Source of the DNA: Brevibacterium senegalense
GTDB taxonomy: Bacteria > Actinomycetota > Actinomycetes > Actinomycetales > Brevibacteriaceae
Assembly (NCBI RefSeq): GCF_000285835.1
Contig: NZ_HE978609.1
Span: forward strand, 51,870 to 115,869
Length of the DNA: 64,000 nt
Direction: 5' to 3'
The position numbers and the translations under genes were made by a program. Shown here piece by piece: positions 16,011 through 24,790 of this stretch. Position 1 is the stretch's first letter; the number at the start of each line of letters is the position of its first letter. The notes under the pieces were generated by a model. The model was not told where the DNA came from. It saw only the letters and a list, made by a program, of their open reading frames with translations, and did not search any database.

Positions 16011-16640
16011 TCAGCCCAGACGGCCGCCGGACTCGCGCAGGTAGCAGGCGGGGCACAGGGACTCATAGGTGACGTCGACGCCGTCGATGGCGACCTGGTC
16101 GCCGGCGAAGACGAAGGTTCCGTCGACCTTCCGGCCGTTGAACATCGCCTTGCTGCCGCAGCGGCAGATGGTCTTGAGCTCCTCGAGGGAGTGCGCGATC
16201 TCCAGGAGCCGACCGGAGCCGGGGAAGGCGCTCGTGCGGAAGTCGGTGCGGATGCCGTACGTCATGACGGGGACTCGGCGGTCAACGGCGATCCGCAGGA
16301 GGCCGTCGACCTGGGCGGGCTCCAGGAACTGGGCCTCGTCGATGAGCAGGCAGCTGACCGGCAGGCCCGGGTCGTCCAGCGTCTCGATGAGAGCAGAGTG
16401 GTCGACCCGCTGGGCGGCCTCGTCGAAGAGGGCGACAACGTCCTGACCGGGGGCGATCAGGAAGTCGACGGCCCGCGAGACGCCCAGGCGCGACACAATG
16501 AGGTCGTCGCCCTTCGTGTCGATGTGGGGTTTCGCCAGCAGCACCCGCTGACCGCGCTCCTCGTAGTTGAAGGCTGCCTGCAGCAGCGCCGTCGACTTGC
16601 CGGAGTTCATCGCGCCGTAGCGGAAGTACAGCTTCGCCAT
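16011..16640 (-). CDS. tdk: Thymidine kinase (type II)
   Basis: Salvage kinase that phosphorylates thymidine with ATP, 209 residues. Walker A is GAMNSGKST at residues 9-17, the Walker-B-like DEAQFLEP follows, and the C-terminal zinc-finger cysteines are in CRCGSKAMFNGRK and CPACYLRES. The ATG at 16640 is chosen because the fold begins MAKLYFRYGAMNSGK and AGGAGA lies 11 nt upstream; a GTG 12 nt earlier is too close to that site. Length agrees with the family. Confidence 0.94.
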   Translation of the reverse strand: MAKLYFRYGAMNSGKSTALLQAAFNYEERGQRVLLAKPHIDTKGDDLIVSRLGVSRAVDFLIAPGQDVVALFDEAAQRVDHSALIETLDDPGLPVSCLLIDEAQFLEPAQVDGLLRIAVDRRVPVMTYGIRTDFRTSAFPGSGRLLEIAHSLEELKTICRCGSKAMFNGRKVDGTFVFAGDQVAIDGVDVTYESLCPACYLRESGGRLG

Positions 16641-16935
16641 GTGTGCGGTCACTCTCCTGGGGGTGCGGGCGGGGGTGCGGGCCGGGCCGGGAACGCCGGG
16701 CGGCAGCGGTGGGCCGCCGGGGGGGTGACGGCCGGATGGGGGTGGGACATCGGAATCGTACTCGGTGACCGGGGCAGCGGCGGTCTCCCCGGCCTCGGCG
16801 ACGGTGGGCTGCCCGGCCCGGCCGGGCGGGGCGCACGCGTGTGACTTCCAGCACGCGGGCATCCGGCGCTCAGCCGATTGCCAGAACGATAGACTGGCGC
16901 GGAATAACCCCCACCGAAGACGGAGATGCTGTTCC
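16641..16935. other. Divergent intergenic region tdk / icd
   Basis: This gap of 295 nt holds the tdk ribosome site on one side and a likely icd -10 (TAGACT, 16890-16895) on the other, plus GGAG before the icd ATG. No further gene or structured RNA was recognised. Confidence 0.5.
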
Positions 16936-19152
16936 ATGGCAAAGATCATGTACACGCGGACGGACGAGGCTCCGCTGCTGGCCACGTACTCGCTCAAGCC
17001 GATCGTGGAGGCGTTCGCCCGCACCGCCGGAGTCGATGTGGAGACCCGCGACATCTCGCTGGCCGGCCGCATCATCGCCCTGTTCCCGGAGCGCCTGACC
17101 GACGCGCAGCGCCTGGACGACGCCCTGGCAGAGCTGGGTGAGCTGGCGAAGACCCCGGACGCGAACATCATCAAGCTGCCCAACATCTCCGCCTCCGTCC
17201 CCCAGCTCAAGGCCGCGATCGCGGAGCTGCAGTCCCAGGGCTACGACCTGCCGGACTACCCGGAGGACCCGCAGACGGACGAGGAGAAGGACGCGCGCAA
17301 GCGCTACGACTCCGTCAAGGGCTCCGCCGTCAACCCGGTCCTGCGCGAGGGCAACTCCGACCGCCGCGCACCCAAGGCGATCAAGCAGTACGCGAAGAAG
17401 TACCCGCACTCGATGGGCGAGTGGTCCGCGGACTCGAAGACCACCGTCGCGACGATGGGCGAGAACGACTTCGCCTCGAACGAGCTGTCGGTCGTCTCCC
17501 CCGCTGCGGACACCTTCACGATCCGCTTCACCCCGGCCGACGGCGAGGCGCGCGAGCTCAAGTCCTTCCCCGTCCTGGAGGGCGAGGTCGTCGACGGCAC
17601 GTTCATGGACACGAAGGCGCTGAGCGCGTTCCTCACGGAGCAGGTGGCCGCCGCGAAGGAATCCGGCGTCCTGTTCTCCGTGCACCTGAAGGCGACCATG
17701 ATGAAGGTCTCCGACCCGGTCCTGTTCGGCCACGTGGTCCGTGCGTTCCTGCCCGAGGTCTTCGCACAGTACGGCGACCAGCTGGCCGCCGCGGGCCTGT
17801 CCGCGGACGACGGCCTGGGTGCGATCCTGTCCGGCCTGGACGCCCTCGATGCGGACACCGCAGCGGGCGTGAAGGCCGCGATCGAGAAGGGCCTGGACGA
17901 GGGCCCCGCCCTGGCGATGGTGAACTCCGCGAAGGGCATCACGAACCTGCACGTCCCCAGCGACGTGATCGTCGACGCCTCGATGCCCGCGATGATCCGC
18001 GTGGGCGGCAAGATGTGGGGCGCGGACGACCAGACGCACGACACACTGGCCGTCATCCCCGACTCGTCGTACGCCGGCGTGTTCGAGGCCGTCATCAACG
18101 ACTGCAAGGCCAACGGCGCGTACGACCCCACGACGATGGGCTCCGTCCCCAACGTGGGCCTCATGGCGCAGAAGGCGGAGGAGTACGGCTCGCACGACAA
18201 GACGTTCGTGCTGGACGCCGATGGCGTCGTCGAGGTCGTCAACGGTGCCGGCGAGGTCGTCATGAGCCACACCGTGTCCGCCGGTGACATCTGGCGCGCC
18301 TGCCAGACGAAGGACGTCCCGATCCGCGACTGGGTCCGCCTGGCCGTTGAGCGCGCACGCCTGTCCGACACCCCCGCCGTGTTCTGGCTGGACGAGAACC
18401 GCGCACACGACGCGCAGCTCATCGCGAAGGTCAAGGAGTACCTGGGCGACCACGACACGGACGGCCTGGACATCCGCATCATGTCGCCGGTCGAGGCGAC
18501 GAAGCTGTCCGTCGAGCGCATCCGCCGCGGCGAGGACACGATCTCCGTCACCGGCAACGTGCTGCGCGACTACAACACGGACCTGTTCCCCATCCTGGAG
18601 CTGGGCACGTCCGCGAAGATGCTGTCCGTCGTCCCGCTGATCGCCGGTGGCGGTCTGTTCGAGACGGGCGCGGGCGGATCCGCGCCCAAGCACGTGCAGC
18701 AGCTGGTCGAGGAGAACCATCTGCGGTGGGACTCCATGGGCGAGTTCTTCGCGATCGCGGAGTCGTTCCGCCACTTCCAGAACAAGGAGGGCAACGACCG
18801 CGCGGGCGTGCTCGCCGCGACGCTGGACGACGCGACCGCGACCTTCCTGGAGGAGAACAAGTCGCCGTCGCGCAAGGTGAACGAGATCGACAACCGGGGC
18901 AGCCACTTCTACCTGGCCCTGTACTGGGCTGAGGAGCTGGCGAAGCAGACCGACGACCAGCCGCTGGCCCATGCCATCGCTCCGGTCGCGAAGGCGCTGC
19001 GCGAGAACGAGGACGCGATCACCCGCGAGCTCATCTCCGTGCAGGGCCGCGAGGTCGACCTGGGCGGGTACTACAACCCGTCGGAGGAAAAGGCGGACGC
19101 CGTCATGCGTCCGTCGCAGAAGCTCAACGAGATCATCGCGACGCTGGGCTGA
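16936..19152 (+). CDS. icd: NADP-dependent isocitrate dehydrogenase, monomeric type
   Basis: TCA cycle enzyme converting isocitrate and NADP+ to 2-oxoglutarate, CO2 and NADPH. The 738-residue length and the run of monomeric-IDH signatures ([38 protein letters not shown] with the substrate-binding Ser/Asn/Arg, [33 protein letters not shown]) identify the single-chain form common in actinobacteria. The ATG at 16936 follows GGAG at 10 nt. It is monocistronic and ends at a strong hairpin. Confidence 0.97.
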   Translation: MAKIMYTRTDEAPLLATYSLKPIVEAFARTAGVDVETRDISLAGRIIALFPERLTDAQRLDDALAELGELAKTPDANIIKLPNISASVPQLKAAIAELQSQGYDLPDYPEDPQTDEEKDARKRYDSVKGSAVNPVLREGNSDRRAPKAIKQYAKKYPHSMGEWSADSKTTVATMGENDFASNELSVVSPAADTFTIRFTPADGEARELKSFPVLEGEVVDGTFMDTKALSAFLTEQVAAAKESGVLFSVHLKATMMKVSDPVLFGHVVRAFLPEVFAQYGDQLAAAGLSADDGLGAILSGLDALDADTAAGVKAAIEKGLDEGPALAMVNSAKGITNLHVPSDVIVDASMPAMIRVGGKMWGADDQTHDTLAVIPDSSYAGVFEAVINDCKANGAYDPTTMGSVPNVGLMAQKAEEYGSHDKTFVLDADGVVEVVNGAGEVVMSHTVSAGDIWRACQTKDVPIRDWVRLAVERARLSDTPAVFWLDENRAHDAQLIAKVKEYLGDHDTDGLDIRIMSPVEATKLSVERIRRGEDTISVTGNVLRDYNTDLFPILELGTSAKMLSVVPLIAGGGLFETGAGGSAPKHVQQLVEENHLRWDSMGEFFAIAESFRHFQNKEGNDRAGVLAATLDDATATFLEENKSPSRKVNEIDNRGSHFYLALYWAEELAKQTDDQPLAHAIAPVAKALRENEDAITRELISVQGREVDLGGYYNPSEEKADAVMRPSQKLNEIIATLG

Positions 19153-19158
19153 TATTCC

Positions 19159-19208
19159 GCAGACGGCAGCGGGGGCACACGGGTCCGTGTGCCCCCGCTG
19201 TCGTCTGC
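19159..19208 (+). terminator. icd terminator
   Basis: 24-nt arms, 19159-19182 and 19185-19208, pair with one mismatch, starting 7 nt after the icd stop. The stem is very GC-rich. No U-tract follows, as is common in high-GC actinobacteria. Confidence 0.8.
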
Positions 19209-19253
19209 GCCGAGCGCGGTGTGAGAATCATGGGACGCACGACACATCGGCTG

Positions 19254-19259
19254 TACGCT
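19254..19259 (+). promoter_or_regulatory. -10 element of leaderless LapA-like gene
   Basis: TACGCT lies 6 nt before the ATG at 19266, with no ribosome site between them, so the transcript probably starts at the start codon. Confidence 0.45.
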
Positions 19260-19265
19260 TGCTGT

Positions 19266-19736
19266 ATGACGACGAACCCCGATCCGCACAACGCACCGAG
19301 CCCTTCCCCTACCGGCGGCACGGGATCCGGGAACCTGAGCGACAGCCTGCCGCCCGAGCTCCTGGAGGACGGCGGCGATCAGCCCACGCAGCAGTCCCCC
19401 GCGCCTGCGCCGGGGCCCGCGCCCAGTGCTCCGGTCGAGCAGCAGCGAAACACGCAGGACATCCCCGCCACGGAGACCAAGGGCGGACTGTCCGGTGGCG
19501 TCTGGGTGTCACTGATCCTGGGCGCGGTCATCACGATCCTGCTCCTGGTCTTCATCATCCAGAACAACTCGACCGCGCAGTTCCAGTACTTCGCCTGGGA
19601 GTTCCAGCTGCCCCTGGGCGTGGCCATGCTCCTGGCGGCGATCGCCGGCGTGCTGGTGGCGGGGATCATCGGCAGCGTGCGCATCTTCATCCTGAGCCGC
19701 CGACTCAAGAAGGTGCAGAGGGCGATCGGCGGCTGA
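19266..19736 (+). CDS. LapA-domain (DUF1049) membrane protein
   Basis: Membrane protein of 156 residues. The first 75 residues are a disordered Pro/Gly/Gln-rich cytoplasmic part. Then come two hydrophobic helices (VWVSLILGAVITILLLVFIIQN and LGVAMLLAAIAGVLVAGIIG regions) with the LapA pattern QNNSTAQFQYFAWEFQLPLG between them, and a basic tail RIFILSRRLKKVQRAIGG. In E. coli LapA works with LapB in control of lipopolysaccharide; actinobacteria lack that pathway, so the role here is unknown. Probably leaderless. Confidence 0.75.
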   Translation: MTTNPDPHNAPSPSPTGGTGSGNLSDSLPPELLEDGGDQPTQQSPAPAPGPAPSAPVEQQRNTQDIPATETKGGLSGGVWVSLILGAVITILLLVFIIQNNSTAQFQYFAWEFQLPLGVAMLLAAIAGVLVAGIIGSVRIFILSRRLKKVQRAIGG

Positions 19737-19810
19737 CACCGCCGCACGTTCGCTCATCTGCGCAAACGACGACTTGTGAGCGGTCATGACTTCAGGGGAT
19801 TCTCTGAGTC

Positions 19811-20584
19811 ATGGCCGCTCTCATCGCTTTCTCCCTCAGCCTGCTCGCCGGGCTCGCGACGGGCGTGGGCGGCGTGCTGGGTGTGCTGGGCGGCGGGATG
19901 TCGCGCCGGTTCCTCGCGGGAGCGCTGGGGTTCTCCGCCGGGGTCATGGCCTGCGTGTCCATCCTGGAGCTCCTCCCCCAATCGGCCGCCGACCTGAGCG
20001 CCGAGGGCGCGTCCCCGTGGTGGGCGCTCCTCGCCGCGGTGCTGGGCGGTCTGGCCGTGTTCGTCTTCTTCGCCGCCGCACGCTTCCGCAGCCGGAGGGA
20101 GCTGCCGGAACAGGGTGAGGAGCGCCAGCGGGCCGTGCTGCTGCGGACCGGCCTCGTCACGGCCGTCGCGATCACCGCGCACAATTTCCCCGAGGGCTTC
20201 GCCACGTTCCTGACCGCGCTCCACGACCCGGCCGTCGCGCTCCCGGTCGTCGCTGCGATCGCACTGCACAACATCCCCGAGGGGATCGCCGTCGCCGTCC
20301 CCATCCACCACGCCACGGGACAGCGGGGCAAGGCGCTGCTGGCGAGCTTCGCCTCCGGGCTGGCGGAACCGGCGGGGGCGGTCATCGGGTGGCTGCTGCT
20401 GGCACCGCTCCTCACCCCCGTAGTCCTGAGCGCCGTGCTGGCCGGAGTCGCCGGCATCATGCTGACGATCTGCGCGACGGAGCTGCTGCCGGCCGCCCGT
20501 GCGCAGCGCGAGAGCCGTGCGACGGTGATCGGACTGGTCGTGGGTGCCGCCGTCATGGCGCTGAGCCTCTACCTCCTCAGCTGA
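19811..20584 (+). CDS. ZIP-family metal (zinc) transporter, ZupT-like
   Basis: Membrane importer for Zn2+ and related divalent metals, 257 residues, about eight helices. The two metal-binding helices carry HNFPEG and, about 40 residues later, HNIPEG, the ZIP binuclear-site signature. The loop after the third helix is short and charged (FRSRRELPEQGEERQR) rather than His-rich. CAGGGGA lies ahead of the ATG at 19811. No Zur-like box was recognised upstream. It converges with the cupin gene, 15 nt apart. Confidence 0.9.
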   Translation: MAALIAFSLSLLAGLATGVGGVLGVLGGGMSRRFLAGALGFSAGVMACVSILELLPQSAADLSAEGASPWWALLAAVLGGLAVFVFFAAARFRSRRELPEQGEERQRAVLLRTGLVTAVAITAHNFPEGFATFLTALHDPAVALPVVAAIALHNIPEGIAVAVPIHHATGQRGKALLASFASGLAEPAGAVIGWLLLAPLLTPVVLSAVLAGVAGIMLTICATELLPAARAQRESRATVIGLVVGAAVMALSLYLLS

Positions 20585-20599
20585 TCCGGCTCACCCTCC

Positions 20600-21022
20600 T
20601 CACCCCCGCATGCTGATGCTCAATCCCGGCTTGCGGTGATGGACGGAGAAGTAGCGCAGGCCCTGCGACCCCGCCTCGAACCTCCGCCACGAGCGCCTCG
20701 GCAGCCACACGATCGAACCCACGTCCAGGCCCACTGCCTCGGATTCCGTCCCCAGGGTGCCGGACCCCTCCAGCACGTGGATGAGCACATCGAGATCGGG
20801 CCCCACGTGCCCCTCGATCGATCCACCGGCCGGTAGCGCGATGACGTTCGCATCCAGATCCCGGGCAGCGGGATCCAGCTGCCACACCGAGCCTTTCGCC
20901 TGGCCATCGAGTCCGGCCAACAGCTCGCCGGCGTGGCCGACGGTGCGCGGCAGCGGCGGGCCGGTCGTCGGGCGGATCTCCTCATCCGATCCGTCGTCTT
21001 CCTGCTCCACGTCCTCGCTCAT
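20600..21022 (-). CDS. Small cupin-domain protein
   Basis: Single-domain beta-barrel protein of 140 residues. The acidic N-terminus (EDVEQEDDGSDEE) is followed by cupin motif 1 (LPAGGSIEGHVGPDLDVLIHVLEGSGTL) and motif 2 (GSIVWLPRRSWRRFEAG). Only one clear metal-type His remains in motif 1, so metal binding is uncertain. Function unknown. Confidence 0.65.
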   Translation of the reverse strand: MSEDVEQEDDGSDEEIRPTTGPPLPRTVGHAGELLAGLDGQAKGSVWQLDPAARDLDANVIALPAGGSIEGHVGPDLDVLIHVLEGSGTLGTESEAVGLDVGSIVWLPRRSWRRFEAGSQGLRYFSVHHRKPGLSISMRG

Positions 21023-21199
21023 CGCTCACTCCTTCGAGATCCCGTCCGGTGCACACCGACTTCGATGGTCGCACGGCAGCGAAGAGTGGGTCCGGGGAGG
21101 GTGATGTCGCCACTGCTCAGCGGGGCGCCGCTCTTTTGTTACCCCCGTCACAGACTGCAGTCGCGGAACGTCCGCACCCTCGTGACCCGGAGGTCCTTC

Positions 21200-22894
21200 A
21201 TGTCGGCTCACTCATCGGACGTGCTGGTCATCGGGGCCGGTCTGTCGGGGCTCGTCGCCGCGACCGAGGCCTGCGAGGCGGGCGCCACTGTCACGCTCCT
21301 CGACCAGGAGTCAGAGGCGAACCTGGGTGGGCAGGCGTACTGGAGCTTCGGTGGTCTCTTCCTCGTCGATTCGCCGGAGCAGCGTCGCATGGGGATCCGC
21401 GATTCGCGCGAGCTCGCCGCCCGTGACTGGTGGGGGTCCGCGCAGTTCGAGGACCACGACGCGAATCCCCGGCAGTGGGCGGAGGCCTACCTCGACTTCG
21501 CGGCCGGCCCCAAGCGGGAATGGCTCCACGGCATGGGCGTGCGCTTCTTCCCCATCGTGGGGTGGGCGGAGCGCGGGGACGGGACCGCGCACGGACACGG
21601 CAACTCCGTCCCCCGCTTCCACATCACGTGGGGCACCGGGCCCGGCATCCTCGCACCGTTCGTGGCCCGTGCGAAGGAGCACATCCGTGCCGGTCGCCTG
21701 CGCGTTCACTTCCGGCACCGGGTGACCTCCCTGGTGACGGAGGCGGGCCGGGTGACCGGGGCCTCGGGAACGGTGCTGGCGGAGGACCCCGCGGCGCGCG
21801 GGGTGGCGAGCTCACGGGAGGTCGTGGGCGACTTCGATCTTCGGGCCGGGGCCGTGATCGTGACGAGCGGCGGGATCGGCGGCAACCACGACATGGTGCG
21901 GGCGCAGTGGCCGCAGCGGCTGGGGACTCCCCCGGCGCGGATGCTCACGGGGGTGCCGGCGTACGTCGACGGCTCGATGATGCCGATCGCGCAGGCTGCC
22001 GGCGCGCACATCCTCAACCCGGATCGGATGTGGCACTACGTCGAGGGGATCGGGAACTGGGACTCGGTGTGGCCGGGCCACGGGATCCGGGTCCTCCCGG
22101 GACCGTCGTCGCTGTGGATCGACGCGGAGGGGCGGAGGCTGCCCGACCCGGCGTTCCCCGGCTTCGACACGATGAGCACCCTGCGGCACCTGCGGGGCAC
22201 GGGCCACGACCACTCGTGGTTCATCCTCACCCAGCGGATCATCGAGAAGGAGTTCGCGCTGTCCGGATCCGAGCAGAATCCGGATCTGACCGGGAAGTCT
22301 GTACGACAGCTGGCCGGCCGTCTGGGCTCCGGCGCGCCGGCGCCCATCGAGGCGTTCCTGGAGAACGGGGAGGACTTCGTGCGCGCGGATTCCGTGGAGG
22401 AGCTGGTCGCGGGGATGAACGCAGTGGTGGCGCGGGAGTGGGATGAGACTGGTGCTGGTGGTGCTGGGGACGCCGGACCAGTGAGGCTGGATCCGGGGCG
22501 GATCGCGGATCTCATCGCGGAGCGGGACGCGCAGGTCGACAACCCTTTCAGCAAGGACCGGCAGATCCAGGCGATCCACGCGGCGCGCGGCTACCTGGGT
22601 GACAAGATCATGCGGGCGGTCGCGCCGCACCGACTGACGGATCCCGCGGCCGGACCGCTCATCGCGGTGCGCCTGCGGGTGCTCACGCGCAAGACCCTGG
22701 GCGGACTGCACACGGACCTGCAGGGGCGGGTGCTGGGTGCGGCGGACGGCTCGGTGGTCGAGGGGCTGTTCGCGGCGGGCGAGGCCGCCGGCTTCGGCGG
22801 TGGCGGTGTGCACGGGAACAACGCCCTCGAGGGCACGTTCCTGGGCGGCTGCCTGTTCTCCGGGAAGGTGGCGGGCCGCGCGGCCGCGGGGTGA
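21200..22894 (+). CDS. FAD-binding dehydrogenase (fumarate reductase/KsdD-like flavoprotein)
   Basis: Flavoprotein of 564 residues. The N-terminal Rossmann motif DVLVIGAGLSGLVAATEA binds FAD, SFGGLFLVDSPEQRR and FHITWGTGPGILAPF are typical of the predicted-oxidoreductase family related to 3-ketosteroid dehydrogenases, and the C-terminus has EAAGFGGGGVHGNNALEGTFLGGC, the second FAD contact. The ATG at 21200 is favoured over earlier starts by GGAGG 7 nt upstream. Substrate unknown. It ends about 45 nt before the repeat-flanked unit at 22940. Confidence 0.82.
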   Translation: MSAHSSDVLVIGAGLSGLVAATEACEAGATVTLLDQESEANLGGQAYWSFGGLFLVDSPEQRRMGIRDSRELAARDWWGSAQFEDHDANPRQWAEAYLDFAAGPKREWLHGMGVRFFPIVGWAERGDGTAHGHGNSVPRFHITWGTGPGILAPFVARAKEHIRAGRLRVHFRHRVTSLVTEAGRVTGASGTVLAEDPAARGVASSREVVGDFDLRAGAVIVTSGGIGGNHDMVRAQWPQRLGTPPARMLTGVPAYVDGSMMPIAQAAGAHILNPDRMWHYVEGIGNWDSVWPGHGIRVLPGPSSLWIDAEGRRLPDPAFPGFDTMSTLRHLRGTGHDHSWFILTQRIIEKEFALSGSEQNPDLTGKSVRQLAGRLGSGAPAPIEAFLENGEDFVRADSVEELVAGMNAVVAREWDETGAGGAGDAGPVRLDPGRIADLIAERDAQVDNPFSKDRQIQAIHAARGYLGDKIMRAVAPHRLTDPAAGPLIAVRLRVLTRKTLGGLHTDLQGRVLGAADGSVVEGLFAAGEAAGFGGGGVHGNNALEGTFLGGCLFSGKVAGRAAAG

Positions 22895-22939
22895 GGCGGA
22901 AGGAGCTCCTCCGCTCCTCCCGCAGAAGGACACCCAGTT

Positions 22940-22991
22940 CGCACTTCTCTACCGTTGTGCGTACGAGCATTCCCGCACATCGCGAGAATCG
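22940..22991 (-). repeat. 52-nt structured repeat, copy a (minus orientation)
   Basis: Read on the minus strand it begins CGATTCTCGCGATGTGC and ends GGTAGAGAAGTGCG. It aligns over its length with copies at 23033, 24598 and 24681. Ends TTCTC and GAGAA can pair, and an internal TGTGCG/CGCACA inverted repeat is present. Confidence 0.7.
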
Positions 22992-23032
22992 TTGGGCCGG
23001 GCGCGCGATTGCCTGACCGCCATCTTCCACAA

Positions 23033-23085
23033 CGCACTTCTCTACCGTTCTACGAGCGAGCATTCTCGTACTTCGCGAAAGTCGA
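23033..23085 (-). repeat. 53-nt structured repeat, copy b (minus orientation)
   Basis: On the minus strand it reads TCGACTTTCGCGAAGTACGA and ends GAACGGTAGAGAAGTGCG. It is a direct repeat of copy a at a 93-nt step and shares the CGCGAAGTACGA core with copies c and d. Its internal stem is TACGAG/CTCGTA, different from copy a, which suggests conserved folding. Confidence 0.7.
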
Positions 23086-23250
23086 TTGACGCCCAGGCCA
23101 GGCGCTCGCACCGCCTGCGACCCCGAAGCGTCACACGCAGTGCCTGTCACGGACAGCCTCGCGCACAGACAGCTGTGAAGACGCGAGTCGCCTTCCACAT
23201 CCGACCGTCTGAGCTCACGCCCACTTCGACGCACGTCCACGGTTGTCCGC

Positions 23251-24429
23251 ATGCACAACGTGATCACTGCTCGTACCTGCACCCGCTTTGGCATCTCACC
23301 GACGACGGTGAGGAATGCTCTCCGCTGCTGCCTCCGGAAACTGAACCACGGCATCTACGTGGGAATCGTCCGGTGTCCGCGGCACCCGGAGATGGCTCAA
23401 TTCTTGGACGACGACGAGATCCTCGCGATCCGCTCGGCAGGGATCGACCGCGCGACACGCGCCGACATCGACCGAGTCCGAAGAAGCGAGTTCCTCGCCA
23501 CCATCAGCGCCTACAAGCGTTACGACGACGGTGACACTCTGGGTCTGACCTCAGCAGCGGTTCTCCACGGGATTCCGCTGGTCGGATCCACAAAGGCTTC
23601 CGGACCTCGCATCCGCAGACGACCTGGCCCACAGCAGGAGGTCGTGTCGACCTTGTCCCTGGGCGAACCTGGCACACCCGTGCATCTGGACGTCTGGAAT
23701 CCCATTCGCCCCTATCGGTCGACGTGGATCACCCGCAGATTGTCTGACGTGGACCCGCGCCACCTCACGCAGATGCGTGGTGTCTCAGTCACCACCCAGG
23801 CGCGCACGTGTGTCGATCTCGCGCGGGCAGGGACCGCCTTCGATGGCACAGTCGCGATGGACTTCGTCCTGGCCCAGGCACTGGAGAGCGGCGGAGTCGA
23901 GGAGCGAGAGCGCGTGCATCGAGCGCTCCTGGAGTGCGTCGGCCAGGCGGATCGCACCCCGGGTGTGAGGCGAGCGCGCATCGCCTTCGAAACGGCGACC
24001 GGTCTGTCGGAGAGCGTCGCAGAGTCCCTGGCACTGCACTGGTTCCGCGTCCTCAAGGTCACACCCGTTCAACAGCAGGTCGAGCTCTACGACGACGTGA
24101 ACGAGTTCGTCGGCCGCGTTGACTTCCTCCTCACAGCGGAGGACGACACCCCTGTCGTCGTCGAGATCGATGGTGCCGTGAAATACGACGAACGAACACT
24201 GGTGCTGGCGGGCGGCGCGCCGTATGGCGAAGCAAGACACGGTGGCAACGGCGATCTGTCGAAGTCCGGAGGAGGAGCAGGGACGCGCAACCCGCTCTTC
24301 CGCGAGAAGCTGCGCGAGGACCGTATCCGACGCCTGGGCTATCGGGTCGTGCGAGTGACGTGGAAGGACCTCATGTCGGACATGAAGATGATCCTGCTGC
24401 TGCGCGAAGCGGGGGTCGAGATGTGGTGA
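23251..24429 (+). CDS. AbiEi-type HTH / DUF559-like nuclease-fold protein
   Basis: Protein of 392 residues of a type common in actinobacteria. The N-terminus (residues 1-40: ARTCTRFGISPTTVRNAL then KLNHGIYV) looks like the winged-helix of AbiEi antitoxins. The C-terminal third has a Vsr/DUF559-like PD-(D/E)xK pattern: VDFLL near residue 289, VVVEIDGAVKYDE near 300-312 and REKLREDRIRRLGYRVVRVTW near 350-370. No AbiEii toxin gene is adjacent. The gene and its flanks are visibly less GC-rich than their neighbours. It is enclosed by the repeat pairs a/b and c/d in opposite orientation. The ATG at 23251 gives the expected N-terminus but lacks an obvious ribosome site. Role unknown. Confidence 0.7.
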   Translation: MHNVITARTCTRFGISPTTVRNALRCCLRKLNHGIYVGIVRCPRHPEMAQFLDDDEILAIRSAGIDRATRADIDRVRRSEFLATISAYKRYDDGDTLGLTSAAVLHGIPLVGSTKASGPRIRRRPGPQQEVVSTLSLGEPGTPVHLDVWNPIRPYRSTWITRRLSDVDPRHLTQMRGVSVTTQARTCVDLARAGTAFDGTVAMDFVLAQALESGGVEERERVHRALLECVGQADRTPGVRRARIAFETATGLSESVAESLALHWFRVLKVTPVQQQVELYDDVNEFVGRVDFLLTAEDDTPVVVEIDGAVKYDERTLVLAGGAPYGEARHGGNGDLSKSGGGAGTRNPLFREKLREDRIRRLGYRVVRVTWKDLMSDMKMILLLREAGVEMW

Positions 24430-24597
24430 GGCGCGTCGAGGGTGAGCGTGACCCGGCGGCTTGAGTGGCTGACGGGTCACCTGCTCGCGCGGCCGTCTGA
24501 GCGAGGAGCACACAGCGCGGGGGCCGCACGTGCGAGGAGCCGACGGGTCGCGGACTCGCTCCGAATGCAGGGGTCCGGGCGGCAGGGGGTCCGGGAA

Positions 24598-24649
24598 CGA
24601 TTCTCGCGAAGTACGACAAAGCACTCGCGAACATTGCAAGAGAAGTCGC
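24598..24649 (+). repeat. 52-nt structured repeat, copy c (plus orientation)
   Basis: It begins CGATTCTCGCGAAGTACGAC and ends AAGAGAAGTCGC. It matches copies a and b in inverted orientation across the intervening gene. The ends CGA-TTCTC and GAGAAGTCG can pair. Confidence 0.7.
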
Positions 24650-24680
24650 ATGTAGATGAGCCTCTATGCGGCTCGGAAAC

Positions 24681-24730
24681 TACGTTCGCGAAGTACAACA
24701 ATCTTTTCACGCACTTCGCGAGAGAACCGC
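24681..24730 (+). repeat. 50-nt structured repeat, copy d (plus orientation)
   Basis: It begins TACGTTCGCGAAGTACAACA and ends CTTCGCGAGAGAACCGC, a direct repeat of copy c at an 83-nt step. TCGCGAAGT and ACTTCGCGA form a perfect 9-bp inverted repeat within it. Confidence 0.7.
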
Positions 24731-24790
24731 ACTATGGGGCGAACGGCATTGGCCGCCGGGACCCTCCCGGGACGCCGAGAGCGCCTCCCC

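Noticed and set aside
20933-21199. Longer N-terminus of the FAD dehydrogenase
   Set aside because: The strong GGAGG before 21200 and the Rossmann motif directly after that ATG fix the start; the upstream part overlaps the cupin gene.
23251-24429. Type IV AbiE toxin-antitoxin system
   Set aside because: Only the AbiEi-like N-terminus is present; no AbiEii nucleotidyltransferase lies on either side.
22940-24730. Classical insertion sequence
   Set aside because: The inverted elements are 50-53 nt in pairs with many differences, no transposase motif occurs in the enclosed gene and no target-site duplication was found.
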